A stretch of 64,000 nucleotides of DNA from the NCBI GenBank assembly GCA_002794775.1, contig NBAY01000024.1:62001-126000 (forward strand). The letters are read 5' to 3'. Numbering within the stretch: the first letter of the stretch is position 1; every line of letters starts with the position of its first letter. A program made the position numbers and the translations under genes. Below, in pieces: positions 49,531 through 61,009 of this stretch. The DNA is from Porodaedalea pini (taxonomy: Eukaryota; Basidiomycota; Agaricomycetes; Hymenochaetales; Hymenochaetaceae). The notes beneath the pieces are model-generated. The model ran no database searches, was not told where the DNA came from, and saw only the letters and a program-made list of their open reading frames with translations.

Positions 49531-51210
49531 ATGTCTCCCCCTCATGGAATGCTCGCCCCTCAGTACCCGATGTCTCTCCCTCACAGAATGCTCGCCCCTC
49601 AGTACCCGATGACACCGACCCCCCCTATGACGGATTCGCAGCCTAGCTCCTCAGACTCCTCTTCTGACTCGGACTCGACCAGTGCTTCACGACAGGTGCC
49701 AGAGGAAGAGTTTACGAGAAGTGGAAAGAGGAAGGCGTACGCTGGCTTCTTCCTCTTGTCTTCGTTTATCTGTTTACTTTACTCATTTGCAGTACTGCAG
49801 CGGACATCTTCGTCAGCAAGGGACGCTACCTTGCTAGAGCATATGAACCATGGACTAGCCCGCAACAAATTCTTAACAAAGGTAGTCCTAACGCAAAGCT
49901 TAGCCCTGCTGAATTACAACAAATCACTGATCCGTCGTAAGTGATTGGTTTTATTCTACTTTATTCTTTCAATAATCAGTTCTTGTGTCAGTGTCCACCG
50001 TGCTGTGGATGCTGTGAAGGCTTTATTCGATGTCAACACCTTGCTGTACAAGAAGGTCGTCAAGGCGGATACTCAGACATTCAAATATATAGTTAATTGC
50101 GTGAGTCATTGCTTTTTTTTCCTCTGCATAGATAAACTCTCACAATGTTTACAGTTGCGTGAGGGTCAGCGTGCCGCTCGGTCTGCCGATACATCAGGAA
50201 TCAGGAAAATTATCCTCCAGTGGATCGTTTTCCCATCCATTGACAACGAGTCGACACGGCCAGATAATGATCGCAAAGACTTATGTGGATTCGAGAACGA
50301 GACACTCGCAAAGCTCCTGGCCCCCGCAGAGGTTCAGCCGCTCACTCCGGAGTAAGTACTTTGAGATAATCTTAAACAAAAGAAGACGTGCTCATGCCTT
50401 TCCTATCACATCATTGCTGATTTATATTACATACTTTCTAGATATCTAGCTTTGTTGCGTGCAGACAGGGCCACGGTAACAAACAAAAAAGGAGTTACCC
50501 GTGAACTTGATGGCAACCATAGCCGAGTCTTTGCCTTCGAAAACGGTATTTATCATCCAAGGAACCCTCTGAAGGGCTTCTTGAAGGGTAATTTGATCGT
50601 CAGGGCAAGTCTTCTTCCTTTTTCTTTCTTAATGTGTTTACATCTTTTTGTAGGCCTATAAACACATCTTTACGGCGCCTTCTTCTGCAAACTCAGGTCC
50701 CGCTGTCAAAGGCTCAAGGTGTACGAAAATAGGTAATGCAGAGATCCATGGTATGACCGAAGTCACTCCAGGATCACTTGCATACGTTACTGTCCAGGTA
50801 TTTTATTTGTTTCACGGTTTGCGCATATATAATACTGAAAAATGTATTACTACCAGGTCTACTTTGCTCTTAGCGCAAGGCTCCATTTCTCTACGTTGAG
50901 TGCTCCAGAAATACCCGAGATGTTTAATGGTATTATTCAATTGTTCAGGTCTGATGTCCCACATGTCAAGAGGTACACTGCTGAGCTATTGATTTGGTGG
51001 AATCGGTATGTTCATCTGCGTCTATGTGATATTATGGTCCCTTACTAACCCTTACTCAGAATTATCTTTCCGAATACCCAAGCGGCAACTGATCCTCATG
51101 ACCTAGGTGCCATAGCTGATATTGAAGACTTCTATCGAGACTGGACCGAGGATGAGGAGGGCAATGAAGAGGGTGAGGAGGACAACGAAGAGGAAGAGGA
51201 CAATGTATGA
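49531..51210 (+). CDS. DUF6698 domain protein, intact
   Basis: Eight exons (49531-49736, 49793-49936, 49993-50100, 50155-50351, 50452-50604, 50654-50797, 50857-51005, 51060-51210) keep one frame. The N-terminus has a duplicated SPPHGMLAPQYP/SLPHRMLAPQYP and a Ser/Asp tract. Blocks typical of DUF6698 as I remember it: NPLKGFLKGNLIVRAYKHIF, TAPSSANSGPA, GNAEIHGMTEVTPGSLAYV, VYFALSARLHF, and LLIWWNRIIFP; the tail is acidic (DEEGNEEGEEDNEEEE). The intron after IVR uses a GC donor (AGG|GCAAGT at 50605). DUF6698 proteins are abundant, uncharacterised and highly duplicated in agaricomycetes. Assignment to the DUF is from memory. Confidence 0.75.
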
Positions 51211-51765
51211 ATTTTGATTGAAATTTCCGCTCACATTCAATCCGATACCATCCATCTTGAACAGCTATTTCTATTTTCCCTATCATTGGTCGCATATTGT
51301 TATGTGCTATTTCAATTTCATTCTATTCCAATACTTCCATCTAATTGTCATCCACGACAACTGCTGCTAAGTGAGCTATAACTATTATATACATGAGAAC
51401 CGACAGTGCGCATCACCATCAATTAGAAAGCATTATAAGTAATTTCTTGCTTTTATAACTCCGACAACTCTTCCGCCGCCTTGTAATCCTGACTTTAGAA
51501 TTTATTTAATTATATATAAGTCTGCAATACTTCCACTAACTTATACTCTATTGAAAGTCTTATCATGTATTAAAATCTCTCATAAGTGTTTTGATATATT
51601 ATAATTTGGTATGACTGTTATGCTTTTCGGTAAGTATTATGGTGGATTGTAAGATGGAGTTCAGATTTTATTGCTCTATAATTATGCCCGAAATGATTAT
51701 ATGTATTACATGTCTTTTAAGACTTATAATTGAATATAATTAGTTATAATACTCTGCAGATTTTT
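51211..51765. other. AT-rich 3' flank, nothing recognised
   Basis: Downstream of the DUF6698 gene and left border of the mobile cluster. No gene seen. Confidence 0.5.
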
Positions 51766-52606
51766 GTGATGTTTTTCATAAGTCCTGTGACACGTGCATG
51801 TCACGTGAGGTGAGCCACGGCTGAGCCAACATGTCGAAAAATTAGAATGAATGTCTATTTTCTCTGTAAATTCTGGGCAGCACCTGCTCATTAAGTACTC
51901 AAAAAAAAAGGCATGGTTCTCAGGAGCAGAAATATGTAAAATAGAGAGCAATATGTTGACTGTGTAGGTGGGTGGAGATCAAACAAGTGCAGCCAGTCTG
52001 TTCTCTCACCCATTTCCACCGAGATTCAAAAATTATGGCTCCCCTACATCTACCTGTAAAATTCTTTTCTGTATCTGTAAATTAATTATATGACTATACC
52101 GACAGCTCCTGCAAGTTTGAAGCCAATCCATGCAGTATTCATGGTGCAGCAGCAAGGTTTGTGTTCCACTTCGAGCTCTTTCCATCCTTGCAGCATGAAC
52201 AAGAGTGGAACACAAACCTTGCTGCTGCACCATGAATACTGCATGGATTGGCTTCAAACTTGCAGGAGCTGTCGGTATAGTCATATAATTAATTTACAGA
52301 TACAGAAAAGAATTTTACAGGTAGATGTAGGGGAGCCATAATTTTTGAATCTCGGTGGAAATGGGTGAGAGAACAGACTGGCTGCACTTGTTTGATCTCC
52401 ACCCACCTACACAGTCAACATATTGCTCTCTATTTTACATATTTCTGCTCCTGAGAACCATGCCTTTTTTTTGAGTACTTAATGAGCAGGTGCTGCACAG
52501 AATTTACAGAGAAAATAGACATTCATTCTAATTTTTCGACATGTTGGCTCAGCCGCGGCTCACTTCACGTGACATGCACGTGTCGCAGGACTTATGAAAA
52601 TGGCTG
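51766..52606. mobile_element. Hairpin (foldback) element, copy 2
   Basis: Same family as 5909-6749: arms of about 410 bp pair around a centre near 52190. The right end is CAGCC-type and followed by TA (52607-52608); the left terminal six bases have diverged (GTGATGTTTTTCATAAG instead of CAGCCATTTTCATAAG), so the left border is approximate. It keeps its CG sites (CACGTG, TCACGTG), unlike copy 1. It ends only six bases before the large element (CTGTAATTACAG). Confidence 0.88.
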
Positions 52607-53171
52607 TAATTACAGCCATTTTCATAAGTCCTGCGACACGTGCATTTCACGTGAAATGAGCCGCGTCTGAGCCAAAACGTCGAAAAATAGAATAAATGTT
52701 GATTTTCTCTGTAAATTCTGTGCAGTACCTGCTCATTAAGTACTCAAAAAATAGGCATGGTTCTCAGGAGCAGAAATATGTAAAATAGGGAGCAATACAT
52801 TGACTGTGTAGGTGGGTGGAGATCAAACAAGTGCAGCCAGTCTGTTCTCTCATACATTTCCACTGAGATTCAAAAATTATGGCTCCCCTACATCTACCTA
52901 TAAAATTCTTTCCCATGACTGTAAATTAAGTATATGACTATACCAACAGCTCCTGCAAGTCTGAAGCCAATCCATGCAGTATTCATGGTGCAGCAGCAAG
53001 GTTTGTGTTCCACTTCGAGCTCTTTCCACCTTCCTCTTCTCACAACAGGTCTTGCAGCATGGGTGAGAAGACCGCTAAGATTATGATTCTTTTTGTGTAA
53101 TTATTGGACACATAAAAGCCATCTTCCCTGCAAGTTTCCTGTCCATTTGCTTTGTGCTTCGACTGCTACGC

Positions 53172-54159
53172 TGTGGAGATCCCGATGCCGCTGGCCTCGG
53201 AATCGGCTCTATTAGGTTCGACTCGACTCAGGACAGTCTAACAAGTATCCCCGACGCATTTCAGGACAGTTTCAGTGTTTGGCAGTATTAACTCGACGCA
53301 TACAGCTTGGTTCTGCACCGGTGAGCCACCGAAGTCTGTTTTGGGTCACATCTGGTATTGTTCCGAGCCTCCCGAAGCTTAATTACTCATGTTCTCGAGT
53401 TACGGCTCCGAGTTCCGGCTATTTGGTGTTGTTTGGCTAGAGCCTCCGGTCTGTCTTTGTGTCCTTTGTATGCCGCTCAGAGGCTCAACCCTCTGTTGGT
53501 TATTTAAACACTCATGTAAATGTCTCAAAAATACAAGTTTAGTTCCCCTGAGTCAGTCCCAGTCTTTAGTTCTCGTCTCCGTCGCCGTTCAGTGTCGTTC
53601 CGTCCGTTCCGTCTCGAGTCCCGTTTTCAGCCAAATCTTGCTTTCGCTATATCGCCCTCAGTTCTTATCCGTTTCCCGAGCTCTCTTCAGATTCTTAATC
53701 TCGTCGAAAATCGTTTTCGAACACTGTCTTTTCTTGCACGATTCCGAGCCTGCGTCATAGAGCTACAAAAATAGCTTTTGGTTCCGGGAGTTCCGTGCGT
53801 TCCGCCAGCCGCAACCAGTGCAACTGCTATATCTCCGTCAATTCTGCATCGCGTCTCGAGGTCTTTTCAGATTCAGAATCGTCTCGACGAATAGTATCGA
53901 TTCCTGTCTTCACTGGCGAGTTTCCGAGCCCGGGTTGTCAAGATCGTAGTTGCTCTTTGTTCTCCGACCGCATTTAGGCACGTTTTGCCAGTCGTCCTTT
54001 GTACTCACGTCCTCGAGTCGACACCTAGCCCCGAGTATTCTATTACACTTCCCCACACTTCCTGACACTATCCCCTCCATCAGACACGTTAGAGTGAACC
54101 CCCAGTGGCTGAACTCAACCAGGTCCGAGTCTGCCAGTAGACCGTACCACCACCTTTCA
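53172..54159. mobile_element. Solo-LTR-like insertion in the left arm
   Basis: 988 bp absent from the right arm. It begins TGTGGAGATCC and ends CACCTTTCA (TG...CA), flanked by ACGC (53168-53171 and 54160-54163), or by 5-bp ACGCT if its first base is read one later. No coding content. TG...CA ends with a 4-5 bp duplication fit a recombined LTR of a retrotransposon. It ends 69 bp before the transposase ATG. Confidence 0.75.
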
Positions 54160-54228
54160 ACGCTCAAATTTCTGTGCATACTACCAACACCTGTGAGCAC
54201 GTGAGCACGTGTTAGCCAAGCCACCACC

Positions 54229-55463
54229 ATGCAAACACAAAAGCCAACACTCTACTTCCTCCTCCTCTCAGGTCGTTCCATGATGGTTTCAGGCAAGGCA
54301 CTCTCAGATGATGCAAGACACATCATATTCAGACTGTATCAGTCACAACTCTTCACCGTGCATGACCTGGCCAGGGTAATAGATATCCATCAAGCAACAA
54401 TCCACCAAACTGTTGCTCAACACGAGCGCATGGGGCATTTACGACAGGAGGGCACGAGGACCGGAAGACCAAGGTTGCTTGATTATGTGGATACACAGGT
54501 GAGTGCATTTTTTGAATTGTAATGACTCGCTGCGGCTAACTGAACTATAGTATCTCTTGAGCACGATAGAGCATCGCAAGGACCAGTACTTAGATGAGGT
54601 GAGGGAGGAGCTGGAAAGGGTAACAGGCAAGAAGGTTTTGGACACTACAGTATGGAGGTCTCTGCGCCGGGCTGGGTTCACTCTGAAGACGGTGCAGTGA
54701 TGCTTATGGCTTCGCATCAGCAAACTTACTCTGCTCAAGATATCAAAAAGGGCACTTGAACGCAGCGAGTCCGCTCGGCTCCAGTACACATTGAGAATGG
54801 GATCTCAATATGAGGCAGAACAGCTCGTCTTTGTCGACGAGAGCGCATGCGACCGACGTACCTTCTTGAGGAAGAAAGCATGGGCTTTGCAGGGTTATCA
54901 GGCATGTCGGAAAGTGATCTTTACACGGGGAAAAAGGTGCAATGCTTACCTTTATGACTGCAGATCTGACTGCTTGCCTCTTCTAGGTATTCGATCTTGC
55001 CCGCAATCACTTCGACTGGCATGCTTGACTGTACAATACTGGAAGGATCCTTCAATGCCACCTCCTTCTCTGCATTTATCAGGGATCTCTTGGACCACAT
55101 GCAACCTTGGCTGGCCCAAAACTCTGTCGTGGTGATGGACAACTGCACAATCCACAAGTCACTGGAAATCCACGAACTCATTGAGTCAAGGTCCGTCTAT
55201 TTTGACCTGTCGTGCTGCGACGCAGGGCTCTTACTGATCTGACTCCGCACAGGGGCATGAAGCTGGAATTTCTCCCCGCGTATTCTCCGGACTTCAACCC
55301 GATCGAGCTGGCATTCTCTCTGCTGAAATCTCGACTTTGTCGGGTCAAATTCAGTGATGAGGAAATGGACACTTCAGTATTCACGAAGCTTTATGGTGAA
55401 ACCATGTCTATCAGTGCTGCAGACTGTCGTGCTTTCTATCATCATTGCGGTTATCTCTGTTAG
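54229..55463 (+). CDS. DD34E Tc1/IS630-like transposase, left copy
   Basis: Five exons (54229-54498, 54551-54691, 54740-54936, 54987-55190, 55253-55463) give 340 aa, a normal Tc1 transposase length. After MQTQKPTLYF, residues about 20-90 form a helix-turn-helix (LSDDARHIIFRLYQSQLFTVHDLARV), a second HTH lies at about 95-140 (VREELERVTGKKVLDTTVWRSLRRAGF). The DDE domain has VFVDESACDRR (first Asp), VVMDNCTIH (second Asp) and YSPDFNPIEL (Glu), with 34 residues between the second Asp and Glu. It should bind the inverted termini and cut at TA. All junctions keep frame. The LTR-like insert cuts off most upstream DNA, so expression may be altered. Confidence 0.9.
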
Positions 55464-55604
55464 TGTCGGGTTTCTTCATCGAGTGGATACAGGCTTCCTT
55501 GTCACTGTCTCAACTGGTCCAACAATGTAATATATTCTGTCTATATGATGTATGCATAACTACTGTTCCTTGATGTGAGAAACATCCTCCTGTGCATATC
55601 GAAC

Positions 55605-56032
55605 AGTGTGAGTGAGTAATGCAAGACTTGTCTCAACCTCTGCATCCTTCGCTCTTGGACCATATGCAGTCTTGCCGTGCCCAAAGGCTATCGTAGTGAT
55701 GGACAATGAGTTGAGCAGTGCGGAACATCACGCACTCCATCATCATGGTCACTTTCTAGCAGTAAACTTCAATCATTGAATAAATAAAATGTACATTCTA
55801 CACAACTAATCATACAAAACCCTGGTATTTCTGTATGAAAGAAGACTTAGTAGGAGGAATACAAAAGGAAATAGTAGACAAAAGGATTTGAGGCTATGCG
55901 AGAGCATGTGTCTGATTGTTCAGACCGATTTGATCCACGCTTGAGTCCCTCCTCATTACCGCCGCTCCAGTGACCACCTTGGACGCCTCGAGGTCATCGT
56001 TGTGATGTCAGAGCAACTCTTCCGGAACTCTC
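55605..56032. other. Non-coding DNA inside the element
   Basis: Between left arm and the coiled-coil gene; a short degenerate echo of transposase-end sequence (CTTGGACCATATGCAGTCTTG, ATCATGGTCACTTTCTAGCAG) lies at about 55655-55765. No gene. Confidence 0.5.
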
Positions 56033-58886
56033 TCAGTGATGTCCACGTCTACCCCCTCTTCTGGAGTAGCTGTATTCCCGTCTCTGGTAGTCTCTATCCT
56101 CTCTTCCGGAGTAGCTGTATTCCCGTCTCTGGTAGTCTCTATCCTCTCTTCCGGAGTGGTAGTCGTGTCTCCGTTTCTGGTCGCTTCTACCCTCTCTTCC
56201 ACCCTCTCTTCTGTAGTTCTCATAAGTCTGATGCCAGTCAGCGGGGGGAGGTGGCCGGGACAAGGACGAAGTGAGGAGGGACCGGGATGTGTTTCCATGA
56301 GCCGTGCCTCCCCTTCCGGCATTAAACGAATTAGAGGGGCCTGGCTGGAGCGAGGACAAAGTGAGGGGGGATGGTGGGGACGTGTCTCCATGAGCCATGC
56401 CTCCCCTTGAATTAGAGGGGCCTTCATCATGCGGGTAATCCGATCGATTCTTTTTTTTCTCTGGCCTCGTCGTAAGGGCATGATCGTCAGCGGGACGCTT
56501 GCAAAATGATTTCGCAGATGACGATGGATAGGATTGCAATGCACTGGATTCCTGTTCACTGGATCGCACCGCATTGTCCACATGTGGAAGGGGGAACCCT
56601 ACGCTTATAGGTCCGTCGGGGATACTGTTATGCATGTTGATTCCCTGCTGGACGGCCAAAATTGCTCTGAAATGTGGAGCACACTCCTTAAACTGCCCCT
56701 GTGAAACGCCACGCTCCTCCAATGCCTTTATTGCAGCTTCGTAAGATTCCACAGGCTCAGACATATCATGGGCACCTCCATGTAATGCAACTACGAGTGA
56801 GTCATAGGCATCTTCCCGCAATAGAATGTCGGCAATTCCATCCTCCAAGAGCTTGAGAGCTGCCGATAGCGCAGACAGGTCCTTGATGAAAGGCATATAC
56901 GCCCTAAGATTCCTGTAATTCCTGCATAGCGAGTGCTTCACACTGCCCACTGGCGCACTGGCCTCTGCAAGAAGTACTTGGGCATCCAGTTCTTCGTACG
57001 ACAAGCTTGCTTCATTACAAGGATCCACAACAAGACCGGCATATTCTCTCATTCGACTATTGGCTGACTTAAAATCATATTTTTCCGGTCCCTCCAGTTG
57101 CGGTATCGGGGAAGTGCTAAACAAGATATCCACATCCTCTTTTTGTTGTCTGAAGGCGAGACGAAGTACGTATGCGATTCGGTTGACAGAATCGCGCGTA
57201 AGTCTCTTTTTCAAATCAAATTGCGCACCCAATACAGTATCGCAAGGGGTAGAGCCCACGTCGGAGAGTTGGGAAGAGTGCGTGGAGTAGTGAGCAGAGC
57301 CTCTTTTAGGCCAACTCTTTTTAGACTTTTGCTGATACTGATTGAAAATCCACATTGCTTCGTGGCCCGCGAAACTCTTGATTTTGCTCATAGTCTTGGG
57401 TTTCCCCTTTAGCTCCGTGGATATCTCGGATGCCTGCAGAAGTCCGCTCCTAATAACTTCCGCCAGAACAAGGGCGTCCGCATCGTTGTATTGGGCCTGG
57501 TCGCAGAAAGGTTTGCAATCTCCATATCTTGCCTGTTCCACCCTCATGACAAAGGAAAGCGAAGCGTTCATCTCCCAGAAACTCGGCCATTCATGAGCAC
57601 GCATAAAAGCAGCTAACAAGTTGTGCAAGTTTTGGATTACCTTCTCTCTGTCGTACTTCGGATAGAGTTGCCCGAGATCAAATGCGTGGTTTTCCGTTAT
57701 ATTGGCAATTGATTTGAATGCCTCGAAGGGCACGCCAGGGCCTGCCTTTGGGGTTTGAGCATGCTGCACAAGGTCCCTCAAGACCCGTTTGTATGTCCAC
57801 GGGTCATACGCTGTGTTTTCCTGAATACGAGGGTGGTCGATCAGGATGAAATAATGAATCCTTTTAGGCTTGCGGACATCCTCATTATTTGAAGTGTTTC
57901 CCGAGCAGTAGCGAATCTGCAGGACACGCTCTGCAACACTGAATCCCATAAGGAGTATAATCTTTCCTTCCTCGATTAATTTTTGAAGGCGCAACTTATC
58001 CGCTGCTTCAGGCTCCTAAATCAGAATGTGAGAATCAAGTAGAGTGATACTAGAGAAGGAGCTTTACCCCAAGAATAGCATCCGTATGAAGACTAAGTAC
58101 ACCACGTATTTCATCTTCTACTCGACGCGCATTGATTTCGCTTTGTTCATTTTTCTCCTCCAACGTATTAACCTGATCCGTGACAAAAAGAAGGCCGACC
58201 TGGGCCTCCGAAGAACGTGCCTCGTCGGCTGCAGCAACATCTTGAACAGTTCAAAGCACAGTGGCCTCGCTTGTGTGGATTTGTAACTCGAGTTGGGTTA
58301 TCCTAGCCAAGAGAGAATCATAATTTTTTCTGGCGTGAAGACGTTTTTTTACGCCGCTTTGACTTTTCCTCAATCTGACCATGCTTAGCAACAGCTGCCT
58401 CTGCAATTACCACAACTTCGTCATAGGACTGTGATGCCTTCGCTTGAACGAGCTGCTTCTTTAGCGCTGCACTTTTGGATGCTGAAAAATAGTGCACAGA
58501 TGCATCAGGATGATCCCGCAGCAATTGTATAAATAGTACTTACGGCTACTACGACTAGATTCCTCCCCTGAATGCTCTCAAGCCACTTCCTTTCCCTTTC
58601 CTTTTGAATCATTCTCTGCAGGTCCTTCAGAAGAAACTTCATCTGACGTCACGTCAGAAGGGCCCATGGAACTTTTAGGGAAGACATATGCCTACCAGAT
58701 AGCACCTCTTGCAACTGCTCAGAGTCTTCCATGGTGTCTTCATGATCATGAACTTCACTGGGTGCTACACAAAATGCCTGTTTGTAAGCCACCAAAGACT
58801 TAGAACATGGCGATCTATTCTGTACCATTAACCATGACTATGTCACTGGAAGGATCCATAGGATGCCGTCCAGCTTGTCCTTCCAT
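56033..58886 (-). pseudogene. Cargo gene 1: coiled-coil protein with Arg/Tyr/Asp-repeat tail, disrupted
   Basis: The last exon (56033-58016) is open for about 660 aa: ADKLRLQKLIEEGKIILLMGF, DHPRIQENTAYDPWTYKRVL, RAHEWPSFWEMNASLSF, then a Ser/Pro/Arg-rich part ending in repeats of GREDRDYQRREYSYS. Upstream exons, by splice logic, start at 58886 (MEGQAGRHPMDPSSDIVM) with a TATAAG site just before, and encode acidic and coiled-coil parts (ASKSAALKKQLVQAKASQ, SLLARITQLELQIHTSEA, NTLEEKNEQSEINARRVEDE). Lesions: TGA at 58251-58253 and 58578-58580 (CGA to TGA would explain both) and a one-base excess in the A7 run at 58344-58350. A shorter protein from the last exon might survive. Family unknown; possibly DNA- or RNA-binding. 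Divergent from cargo gene 2. Confidence 0.6.
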
Positions 58887-59208
58887 AGCAATGGGTACTT
58901 ATAGGGGTGAGCGATGAGGCGGGAGAGCAAGACTGATGGGGATGGGAGGAGAAGGACGAGAGATAAAGATGAGACCGGTGCATTTTGATGCCCTGAACCC
59001 TCCTTTTGTATTCTTGCCGCATTGGGATAGCCAGTTCCCTACCTTCAACCTTGGTCCACAATGGCTCAGTCGGCATGAAAGCAATAGTCATGAAGGAGGT
59101 AGAGGTCGCCAACATCTTTCGGGAGGCTTAGGTACCAAAATATTCAGTAAGCAAAAATATCCGATGCTCTAAGCGAAATCAAATTGCGTTTCTTTTCCTG
59201 ACCCTACG

Positions 59209-61009
59209 ATGCCACCTCAACGTGTCAGAAAGAAGTCCAAAAAACTCAAAGACAGCGAAGAACTAGCTGCGGAATTAGCTGTGCAGATGAAGAAACACCC
59301 TGTTGGTCGCCCCAGGAAAAATGAATTCCCCAATCAGGTCCCCGAAACTCCTGCAAAAAAGCAGTCGAAATCGAGTGGGAAGAAATATGCTACAACAGCA
59401 AAGCCGACCTGCCGAACTGTGAGTTGTGAAATTTGATGCAAATGCTCTCTCTGACCGGTTTTCATGCCCATAGCTGCGCAAGAAGGGCAATGACAAGGAT
59501 ACAGTTGAACAGGAGCATTCGCCTGAAGATCAGGGGGATATATCCATTGCGGACGTCGTTCGGGCTTCAGGACTTGGCTTGAATGACACTATGAATGAAA
59601 CGCAGGGTTTTGACGATGACAGATCGGCCTTCGATGAAATTCCTGACTTCCCTGACAAGCCTGATGAGCGTTCTTTCCATCTTGATGATGGTACGAAACC
59701 TCCATTCATTGTTGCCTAAGGCTGTGGCTAAGAAAAGTATAGCTGGCGAGTACGTGGACTGGAATACTCCCTCCCTTGGACATGCAAAAGCTTATGGATG
59801 GATCACATCGACACCTGCTGCAGAGAAAAAGCCCAAACTGGAAGTCATGGTAAAAATTCATGACGGTACTGGCGTGCGAGACATGAAGATCAACTCCAAG
59901 ATGTCGCTGGCTGATTTGATCAATGAAGCGGTTTCAATCACCCGAGGCCGTTCTACATTCGACCAACTTGGTTACACAGCTTGCTGGTCTGTGAAGTCTG
60001 GGACAAAGCTCGAACCAGAATATTTGGATACACAAGACCAGTTGGACACGCTGTTCAAACGAGTTCACAGGCATCAAGCAGCTGAAAAGAAGAAGAAACG
60101 AGGTAACGAAAACCCCGGAATTGTCATTCGGAATCTCAGTAATCAGGTTCGTCTATAGTATTTGATGTATAAAGTGGTTCCTGACATGCAGTGAAGAATA
60201 CACGCGGGAACAATGGGAACAGCAATAAACAGCAAAGTGCGACTAGAACAAATGCGACTCCTTCAGGGGTCACCGGTGCTAAGGAAGCTTACGATGCTGC
60301 ACTCGAATGGATTATGGCGCAAATCGCAGCAGCGTTCAAATGCGATAAACACGACGGCAGGCTCTGTGGTAAAATAAGAGGGTCAAAAGACCATCTTATG
60401 TATTCCAACAAACATCTTGTTGAACATGCAAAACTGATTGTGAGTCCATTGACAAAGCACAATCTCACCGGACTAAAAGCATACTTTGTCCAGTATAAGA
60501 ATACTCCCAGAGTCAAAGTGGACAAAGTACCGGGGCAACTGAAAGTATTGGACAAGCAGTGGAAAGCAGCTGACAATGCCAGCACAGGAACCGGCTCTGA
60601 CATAGCAACTGGGCCTACAACATCCCTCCCCAACAGTGCTCCTGTGACAGCCGGAACAGTGGCAACTGTAGTGCCAATGCAACCTTTCAACCAGCCGGTC
60701 ATTGCCCAGCACTACGAAATGCATAACCGGGTGATAGCTGAGCGCAGGCCACGCGATTACCCTTCTGTTCAGAATTGGATTGAATCATTGCACGATGACA
60801 TGGAGAGAGGCTGCAATGACTACCAATACAGGTCTCTGCTACCTGTTTTCGAGGCCAATGATGTTAAACGCTTGGATGACTTGGCTTACTTAGAATTTGG
60901 AAGGCTCGAGAAGATGGTTATTGATGCTCAAGTGGAGGCAAGCATTGGGTTACTCAATCGTATCGTTCGATATGCGCAGGAGGATGTTTCTCACATCAAG
61001 GAACAGTAG
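59209..61009 (+). CDS. Cargo gene 2: AT-hook protein of unknown function
   Basis: Four exons (59209-59418, 59474-59690, 59743-60146, 60197-61009) give 547 aa. Start MPPQRVRKKSKKLKDSEE; AT-hook core VGRPRK at about residue 33. An acidic stretch follows (DEIPDFPDKPDERSFHLDD), then KPKLEVMVKIHDGTGVRDM and NSKMSLADLINEAVSI with LDTQDQLDTLFKRV, a pattern like a beta-grasp (PB1/ubiquitin-like) domain; then a basic KKKKRGN tract, AALEWIMAQIAAAFKCDKHDG, and a C-terminal helical domain (DYPSVQNWIESLHDDMERGC). Acceptors at 59742 and 60196 were chosen to keep frame; AG sites upstream of them give stops. The last 45 bases lie inside the right arm. An accessory DNA-binding role in transposition or in silencing control is plausible but unproven. 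Confidence 0.7.

Larger units (their letters stand above)
52613..55604 (+). repeat. Left inverted arm
   Basis: Complement of 60965-62964. Removing the 988-bp insert and its 4-bp duplication leaves 2,000 bp, the same length as the right arm. The inner border lies after GCATATCGAAC; it contains the complement of the last 45 bases of the AT-hook gene. Confidence 0.9.

Noticed and set aside
53389..53774. Two overlapping open frames of 84-123 aa inside the solo-LTR-like insert
   Set aside because: They lie wholly within the insert, overlap each other and show no gag/pol or other motif.
58936..59172. Open frames on both strands between the two cargo genes
   Set aside because: They overlap the divergent promoter; the minus-strand gene start at 58886 and plus-strand start at 59209 are better supported.
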